Below are positions 15,604 to 21,900 of a DNA stretch of 64,000 nucleotides, piece by piece. A program made the position numbers and the translations under genes. The notes under the pieces are model-generated. The model ran no database searches. It was not told the origin of the DNA and saw only the letters and a list, made by a program, of their open reading frames with translations. How positions within the stretch are numbered: position 1 is the first letter of the stretch; each line of letters begins with the position of its first letter. Location: NCBI RefSeq assembly GCF_025950235.1, contig NZ_JAPDDT010000019.1:50221-114220 (forward strand), in the 5' to 3' direction. The DNA comes from Luteolibacter arcticus (GTDB lineage: Bacteria > Verrucomicrobiota > Verrucomicrobiia > Verrucomicrobiales > Akkermansiaceae).

Positions 15604-15852
15604 ATGGAGTCCCACGAATGGCGCGAACGCAGTGCCGAAGGTCTGCGCTTTTGGCGCGCGTCCCGCCACGCGAATCGCTGGACCTTTCAAACCACCCTCA
15701 AGACCGATCCCGAGTGGCACCCGATCGATCCCGTGCCTAAGGAAGTGTGGGAGGCGCTGCGGGATGTGCTGTGGCGCAAGTACCAGCGCAAGCGCTGCCC
15801 GTGGGAGTGGGTCGAGCAGATCGACAAGATTTTGGCCGGGGACGAGGAATGA
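15604..15852 (+). CDS. Small hypothetical protein
   Basis: 82 residues, charged and Trp-rich (RFWRASRH, PWEWVEQIDKIL). No signal peptide or membrane segment. I recognise no domain. The start is the ATG at 15604 (MESHEW); the longer frame is proline/arginine-rich leader. Good codon use and a compact acidic C-terminus argue that it is real. Confidence 0.55.
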   Translation: MESHEWRERSAEGLRFWRASRHANRWTFQTTLKTDPEWHPIDPVPKEVWEALRDVLWRKYQRKRCPWEWVEQIDKILAGDEE

Positions 15853-15904
15853 CCGCTTGCGAACGCGGGCTCGCTTGACCCTACGAGGCAGGTAGAATGC
15901 TCGT

Positions 15905-16099
15905 ATGGGTCAGCCGGTGAGATTCATTACAGATGAACACGGAACACGGATCGGCGTTCTCATGGATCTCGCCGACTACGAGAGCCTGCTGGGGGATCTG
16001 CACGATCTAGGGGCCATCGTTGATCGCAGGACCGAGCCAGCCATCCCGCACGAAGAACTACTGAAACTGCTCCGCGCCGAGGGACTGCTACCGGATTGA
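15905..16099 (+). CDS. Antitoxin-like small protein (Phd/RelB type)
   Basis: 64 residues. The pattern VRFITDEHGTRIGVLMDLADYESLLGDLHDL resembles the C-terminal half of Phd/YefM-type or similar antitoxins (a GVLM.L.DYE.LL core followed by acidic helix residues). No RelE/ParE/Doc toxin gene follows; the next gene is on the opposite strand. It may be an orphan antitoxin or a DNA-binding protein of a related fold. Confidence 0.5.
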   Translation: MGQPVRFITDEHGTRIGVLMDLADYESLLGDLHDLGAIVDRRTEPAIPHEELLKLLRAEGLLPD

Positions 16100-16129
16100 G
16101 CTGCGGAAATCGACGCTACTAGAAACCCC

Positions 16130-16951
16130 TCACCACCCCGCCTTGCCCGACTCGAACCCCCGCTCATAGCACAGCGGTGCGCGCCCTTGGCTCAGCATCC
16201 CCGGCACCGGGGTGATGGTGTCGATTTCAATGAGCCGCTTGCCCTTCATCCGTGCCAGCTCGGTGCGGTGGCGGTGGAGTTCATTGCAGACCGTGTGATG
16301 CGAGGCGCCGATGGACGTCGCGATGGTTTCCCACGAAACCGCCGGGCCGCTGTTTTCCTCATGGCGGATGCGATGGACGACGATGGTGTCGATCGCCGGG
16401 TCATCCAGCCAGTGCTCGAAGGGAGCCTCACAAGCCACGCCGCCATCGAGATAGCGCTTCTCGCCGACCCGCTGGATGCGGATCAGGCAGGGCACGGCAC
16501 AGCTGGCCACGATCAGCTCCGCGAGGGGGCCACTGCGCAGGATTTCCGTGCAGTGGAGGTCGGCATCGGTCACGGCGATGTCCATCACGGGCGAGACCAG
16601 CGAGGAAAGATCCGCGCCATTCAGCAGGCCGTGGAGCTTTCTCACCGCATGTTTTCCGGAAAGAAGCCCGGTGGACCAGAAAGAGGTGCAAACACCGGGG
16701 AGACGCCAGAGGGCCGCCCAATCGAAAAACGACCAGCGGAGCGAGGGATCGAGCACCGCCGCCTTCAAGTCTTCCCCGCGAATGCCCGCGGCATGGAGCG
16801 AGCCCGCCAAGGCCCCTGCAGAGGCCCCGGACAGTCGCTCCGGGTAGAGTCCCGCGGCCGCCAGGCCATTCAAGAAACCGGCGTGGGCGTAGTAACCGAG
16901 GAAGGAAGATCCAAGGGCGACAGCGAGACCGGGCGTGACAGGGTGCTCCAT
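16130..16951 (-). CDS. Patatin-like phospholipase
   Basis: 273 residues. The nucleophile elbow SGASAG places Ser44 as the catalytic Ser, and the Asp in YLDGGVACEAP completes the dyad. The enzyme class hydrolyses acyl esters of phospholipids. The usual glycine-rich oxyanion motif with Arg is replaced here by ALGSSFLGYYAHAGFLNG, so the substrate may differ. No signal peptide. The start at 16951 (MEHPVTPG) is preferred; an ATG at 16975 is possible. Confidence 0.8.
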   Translation of the reverse strand: MEHPVTPGLAVALGSSFLGYYAHAGFLNGLAAAGLYPERLSGASAGALAGSLHAAGIRGEDLKAAVLDPSLRWSFFDWAALWRLPGVCTSFWSTGLLSGKHAVRKLHGLLNGADLSSLVSPVMDIAVTDADLHCTEILRSGPLAELIVASCAVPCLIRIQRVGEKRYLDGGVACEAPFEHWLDDPAIDTIVVHRIRHEENSGPAVSWETIATSIGASHHTVCNELHRHRTELARMKGKRLIEIDTITPVPGMLSQGRAPLCYERGFESGKAGW

Positions 16952-17038
16952 GGGCGGCGCGCGGAAGGTAGGCATCCCCGCCGCCGTGGCGAGTTTTCAG
17001 TTTCCAGCGGGCGGCAGGGAGGCGATGGTCCCGGCGCG

Positions 17039-17404
17039 ATGTCAGCCACGGCAGTGAATTTCAAGATCGGAAACGAGAAGCTGGTCCGCGTGATGGACGC
17101 GGCCTCGGCCCATCTGCGCGGCTTGCTCGAGAAGCAGGGCCGGCCGGAAGGCGGCCTGCGGATCGCGGTGATCGGCGGCGGTTGCAGCGGCCTGCAGTAT
17201 AAGATGGATCTCATCGATGGCCCGCGCGACCGCGACATCATGGTTCCCAGCAACGGCGTGAACGTGGTGATCGACCCCAAGAGCGCCCTATTTGTCAGTG
17301 GCAGCGAGCTGGATTGGTCGGATGACCTCCAGCAGGGCGGCTTCAAGGTGAGCAACCCGAACGCCATCGTCACTTGCTCCTGCGGCGAGAGCTTCGCGGC
17401 GTGA
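17039..17404 (+). CDS. A-type Fe-S carrier (HesB/IscA/ErpA family)
   Basis: 121 residues with the invariant cysteines Cys49 (GGGCSGLQY), Cys113 and Cys115 (CSCGESF). The family delivers [4Fe-4S] or [2Fe-2S] clusters to apoproteins. The C-terminal FKVSNPNAIVTCSCG matches family spacing. The start at 17039 is taken from the family N-terminus; the frame is open far upstream because it is antisense to patatin. It is followed at about 10 bp by a J-domain protein. Confidence 0.88.
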   Translation: MSATAVNFKIGNEKLVRVMDAASAHLRGLLEKQGRPEGGLRIAVIGGGCSGLQYKMDLIDGPRDRDIMVPSNGVNVVIDPKSALFVSGSELDWSDDLQQGGFKVSNPNAIVTCSCGESFAA

Positions 17405-17413
17405 TTTGATGTG

Positions 17414-17947
17414 ATGGACCCCTTCGCGATGCTCGGTCTAGAGCCGCGGCTGGCGCTTTCCGAGGTGGAATTGCGCGCGGCCTTCCGCGAGGCGGGCAAA
17501 CGGGACCACCCGGACGCCGGCGGTAGCAGCGAGGATTTCGCCAAGGTGCAGGAGGCCTTTGCGCAGCTCTCCCGCCCATCAAAGCGCCTGCGCGCCTGGC
17601 TAGCGGCGAAAGGCGTCACCGGCGACGAGCGCGGCGCGATCTCACCCGGCTTGGTCAATATTTTCGGAAAAGTCGGCTCGGCACTCCAGCAGGCGGACGC
17701 CGTGACCCGGCGCCGCGAGTCGTCGCTCAGCGTGCTGGCCAAGGCGATGCTGGAGCCCGCCGTGCAGCAAGCGCGGGAAGCGCTGGAGGCGGCCCTTGAG
17801 GATGTGGCCGCCGCAACCGCAGCCGAGGAATCCCAGTTTCCCGCCATCGAAGCCGGCGAGGGCGACCCATGGCGGACCGCCCGGGACCTGGCATTTCTCG
17901 AAAAGTGGCAGGCCGAGCTGAAATCCCGCTTCGCAGGCCTGTGGTGA
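17414..17947 (+). CDS. J-domain cochaperone, HscB-like
   Basis: 177 residues. An N-terminal J domain (about 1-60) carries the HPD motif in RDHPDAGG, which stimulates Hsp70 ATPase. The C-terminal 100 residues are helical and acidic. Next to an A-type Fe-S carrier, it probably plays an HscB-like role, although the classic HscB C-terminal motif is not clear. A GTG at 17411 precedes the ATG at 17414 by one codon. Confidence 0.72.
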   Translation: MDPFAMLGLEPRLALSEVELRAAFREAGKRDHPDAGGSSEDFAKVQEAFAQLSRPSKRLRAWLAAKGVTGDERGAISPGLVNIFGKVGSALQQADAVTRRRESSLSVLAKAMLEPAVQQAREALEAALEDVAAATAAEESQFPAIEAGEGDPWRTARDLAFLEKWQAELKSRFAGLW

Positions 17948-17959
17948 CCCCTCATTTCC

Positions 17960-17996
17960 AGTCTTGAGTCTTGCGTCTTCAAGTCTTGCGTCTCTT
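17960..17996. repeat. Heptamer-period intergenic repeat
   Basis: The degenerate 7-bp units AGTCTTG, AGTCTTG, CGTCTTC, AGTCTTG and CGTCTCT occur in one orientation, just after the J-domain gene and before the rpmB promoter. They have the same period as the loci at 4787 and 30641, with a different unit sequence. Confidence 0.7.
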
Positions 17997-18010
17997 CCAA
18001 AGAATTTGCC

Positions 18011-18039
18011 TTGACGCTCAGAGCTACCCGGCCATTCTC
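18011..18039 (+). promoter_or_regulatory. Probable promoter of rpmB
   Basis: TTGACG at 18011-18016 is followed after 17 bp by ATTCTC at 18034-18039. This is a good -35 element, a weak -10 element and correct spacing, 31 bp before the rpmB start. Confidence 0.45.
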
Positions 18040-18070
18040 CCCGCCCCGCGCAAGCAACCCCTTTCCTACC

Positions 18071-18334
18071 ATGGCCCGAGTCTGCAGTATCCGAGGAAGC
18101 CGAGTCCGTTCCGGCGGCAAAATCAATCGTTCCGGTCTCGCCAAGAAAAAGGGCGGTATCGGTCGCCACGTGACCAAGGTCGTGAAGCGCAAAGTCGCTC
18201 CAAACCTCCAGTCCAAGCGCATCTGGGTGCCTGAGCTGAACCGCTGGGTACGCCTCACGCTGAGCGCCAAGGCGATCAAGACCATCAACAAGAACGGTGC
18301 CTACGTGACCCTCAAGGACGCAGGTCTGGTCTGA
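18071..18334 (+). CDS. rpmB: 50S ribosomal protein L28
   Basis: 87 residues, very basic, with MARVCSIRGSRV at the start, VKRKVAPNLQSKRIWVPE in the middle and LSAKAIKTINKNG near the end, all characteristic of L28 in the large ribosomal subunit. It is followed by a strong terminator. The start at 18071 is set by the family N-terminus; the leader CTTTCCTACC is pyrimidine-rich. L33, often its neighbour, is not here. Confidence 0.95.
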   Translation: MARVCSIRGSRVRSGGKINRSGLAKKKGGIGRHVTKVVKRKVAPNLQSKRIWVPELNRWVRLTLSAKAIKTINKNGAYVTLKDAGLV

Positions 18335-18368
18335 ACCACGCTACCTGAGCTAAATTTTTGCCAAGAGG

Positions 18369-18397
18369 CCCGGAGGAAACTCCGGGTCTTTTGCTTT
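18369..18397 (+). terminator. Intrinsic terminator after rpmB
   Basis: A 7-bp stem CCCGGAG/CTCCGGG with a GAAA tetraloop, followed by TCTTTTGCTTTT. A textbook rho-independent terminator. Confidence 0.9.
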
Positions 18398-18420
18398 TGC
18401 TGCGGCAAGCCAAGGACGGG

Positions 18421-18753
18421 ATAAGATCAAGCGTTCCCCTCCTGCGGAACATCGATCAAATCATCGCACGCTTGAGTGCGATGCTGCCTGGCATCCAGGT
18501 CCGGCAACTGGAGGCCTCCCATCCAGGGGCCGATGACGACGGGCTGTGGTTCATCCGCATACCCGGTCGCACGGGGTCGCACGGGAGAAGTCCAATTCGA
18601 GTCTTCTCACGGCATCTGTCCTTTCCTTATTCGACGCAGATTTTTACGAAGGAGAGATTCACGGGTAAGGATATGGATGAGGTGATGGAGACCGTCTGCA
18701 TCGATTCAGCGATTGCCCGGCCCGCTTATGAGCACCGTTGCATTCCGCGCTAA
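18421..18753 (+). pseudogene. Frameshifted remnant of a small gene
   Basis: The frame is open to 18753, but its middle is scrambled. A perfect 10-bp tandem duplication (GTCGCACGGG, 18566-18575 and 18576-18585) shifts the frame. Removing one copy restores GLWFIRIPGRTGEVQFES, then SHGICPFLI. Two further apparent single-base insertions (near 18633 and 18667) bring the total to 12 bases, so the original frame resumes at KDMDEVMETVCI. No good start codon lies near the presumed N-terminus. It is either a decayed gene or a cluster of sequence errors. The intact ancestral protein is not one I recognise. Confidence 0.6.
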
Positions 18754-18839
18754 CTTCGGGCGCCCGGGCTTCTGTTAGAAAAGCGTTCAACCCTGCCAGC
18801 GCAATGCAAGACGCACCAAATCACGCGTTTGCGTAGGTA

Positions 18840-18928
18840 GGAGAGATTTTCATTCAGGGAAGTGAGTATAACGGTTAGGATAGTTGCCGTTCTCTCCTAA
18901 CACCCCCTCTCCCCTCCCCTGAATGAAA
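18840..18928 (+). promoter_or_regulatory. Possible RNA switch at the start of the giant protein gene
   Basis: Two pairings are possible and exclude each other. One is GGAGAGA (18840-18846) with TCTCTCC (18891-18897), with an inner AACGG/CCGTT. The other is TTTCATTCAGGGA (18848-18860) with TCCCCTGAATGAAA (18915-18928), which would bury the start codon at 18923. No named riboswitch class is recognised. Confidence 0.4.
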
Positions 18929-21900
18929 CCCGTTGATCGCGCGTACGCGCTTGCCTTGTCGTTGCTTTGTGTCGGGACATCTAACACCCACGCGGAGATT
19001 ATCGCTGCCACTCACGTCGACTGGTCGAATACCGGCTACGTCTCACCGACCGTCCAGAACCCGGTGAGCGGCTTCAGCTATGGATACTACCCGGCGAATA
19101 CCGGAACCACCGGCACCTTCAGTACCGCCGGCATGTTCGCCGTCACCAATCCCGACGGCCAATTCTGGAACGGGGCCGATGGCGGGAATACGCCGGCCCA
19201 GAGCCAATACGACATTCACCCTGGTCTGGGCGGTGTGACTGCAGTCCGTCGCTACACGGTCTCCTCCGGCAGCGAACCCCTGGTATCCGGCCCGGTCCGT
19301 GTGGTGGGCCGCTTCTTTGAATTGAATAGCGGGTTCACTCACGTCTTCGTCACCACGGATCCGGACGGTGATGCCGGTCCTGCTGAACGCACCACGATCG
19401 TTCCTTCGCAGGATCCTGTTCCCACCCCTTCGGTCGAGGTCACCCTTCCCAAGCCGATACCCTTCGATGTGACGCTCAATGTGTCGCCGGGCGCGACCAT
19501 CGACTTCGGTGCCTTGGCAATGGACAACGCGTACTCCGACAGCACCGGCTTGATCGCTTGGATCGTGAACGGCAACACCGCGGTTCCCACCAATCTCGTG
19601 TCGAGCCAACTCGGGTCCCCAGACTGGGGCTTTTTCAACGGCTATCAGGACGTCCGCGGACTCTGCTACGGCATGGCCACCGATGGCGTCACCGGCGGAA
19701 CGGATCAAACTACCTTCGACCTTACCGGCGGCGGCTATCCCTACCAATACGCCGGCCTTCTCTATCTGGAAAATGCCGGCAGCGGAAAGGCCACGCGTTT
19801 CGATTCGATGCGGATCGATGTGACGTCTGCCAATGACTTCCCCCAGGCACCGCAGCTTTTCCTGCTGCGCCACAACTCCGACCCAGCCTCGATCAACCCC
19901 GTCGCGGACGACCGCTACGAACGCCTGCCTGTAGCAGCGGTGCGCCACGCGGCCAACACCAGCGGCCAGCCTTACTACACCTTCGATCTCACCTCGCTGC
20001 CCGTTTCGCAACGCGCGGGCTACGGCTTCGCGGTCCTCGGATCGAGCGTGAATAACAGCACTCCGATCACAGTGTCGGAAATTTCCGCGGTAGCGAGCCG
20101 CGTCTCCTCGAGCGAAGTGGTGTCGACCAAGCCCTTCCTCGTTGAGTGGACCAACGGCCACCGCTACGGCGTCTCCGCCACCCGCGGCACGTGGGAGCAA
20201 GTCCAGGCAGAAGCGGCTGCCTTGGGCGGCTACCTGGTGAGCTTGGGCAGTTCCACGGAGAACGATTTCGTCGCCCAGACCTTCACGGATACAGAGGGCT
20301 GGTACATCGGCATGAAGCAGAATTCACCCGCCCCCGCGCTGGAACCGGCGGGTGGCTGGGAATGGGCCAGCGGTGAACCGATGGCCTATACCCGCTGGCA
20401 TCCCGGTGAACCGAACAACTACTTCGGCGCAGGCGAGGATTACGCCATGATGCTTCTCGGCGTCAGCAGCGCCGGCACATGGCACGACGTGAAGATCGGC
20501 GGCTACCCGGAGACCTCGAATTACCGGGGCATCATCGAACAACCGACGTTGGGCGCGGGCGAGCGGAACTTCTTCGTCTCCTCCGTCCATGGCCGCTCTA
20601 ACATCTTCGACGCCGGACTGGCCTCATCAACCCAAGGCGGGATCCTGCCGCCATCGATCAACCTGACCGGCCTCGGCGGCAAAGTCCTACATTTCCCGAA
20701 GATCCACGGCAAGCTCAACACCGGCGTGGATCTCAGCGGTCCGGATGGCGCGCACACTCCCGGACGCTCCTGCAATCTGAATGCCGTCGGCGGCATCTCC
20801 GGCTACGTGAATGGCAATAACACGCCCGCCCTTGTGGGGGTGTTCCTGGGTGCCGCGCAACCTTCCACCGCACCCGCAGCCATCGATTTCTCGGCGAGCC
20901 AAACCGGCGAGAACTTCACCACCCTCTCCCCTCTGCTCGGCCAGATCTTCTTCATCGGCGATGGCCTGACCAGCCAGGGAGTGGCCCAGCAATTCACCAT
21001 TCCGGCAGGCGCGGAGAAGCTCTACTTCGGCTATCCGGATGGCCACACCGGCCAGCTCTATCATGGCCCACCGCTCGGCTGGAGTGACAACAGCGAATCG
21101 ATCAGCGTGCGCGCCACGATTGCCCCGGACCCCGTGCCGACGATTGGCCTGACCTTTCCGATCACCGGCGGCCAGCTCCATGTCGGCGGCGGCACCAGCC
21201 CCTTCAACTTCACCCTTCTCTCCGGGGCCCTGCCTCCCGGTCTCGTGCTCTCCAGCACAGGCCTGGTCACCGGCACTGCCGGCAATGGCCCCTACAGCTT
21301 CACCGTGAAGGTCACGGATGCGAATGGCGCCCACGCCAACCGGAGCTTCAGCGGCGTGATCCAGAATCCCATCCAGGTGCCCACCTCGCTCGTCTCGTGG
21401 TGGTCCGCAGGGAACACCTTGGCGGACGTCATCGGCAATAATCATGGCTCGATGAAGAATGGTCCCCTTCCCGGACCCGGCCAACCCGGCGGCCAGAGCT
21501 ACGGTCCCGGCAAGGTAGGCCGCGCCATCGTCCTCGACGGCGTGAACGACTTCATCCAGGTGCCGCACGATCCCTCGCAGGACATCACCGGCGACCTCAC
21601 CATCGAAGGCTGGATTCATCCGACGGCGAATTCGGTGAGCGAGCCGACCATCATCAGCAAGCGCTCGCTCGATAACAACAACTGCACCTATGTGCTCTTC
21701 CTGCGCGGCGATGGCCGCCTCAGCTTCGCCTCGCGCAATGGCGGCGGGGTGTGGCAGGATCCTTCGACCACTGCGGTGGTCCCGCTCAACCAGTGGACCC
21801 ATGTCGCCGCCACCATCGGCAGCGGCCAGCTCAAGCTCTACATCAATGGCGCGGTGGCCTTCAGCGGCGCGTATGCCGTGACCCGCCCCTCCGTCACCGC

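Noticed and set aside
15866..15895. TTGACC and TAGAAT before the antitoxin-like gene as a promoter
   Set aside because: The spacing is about 12 bp, too short for a normal sigma-70 promoter.
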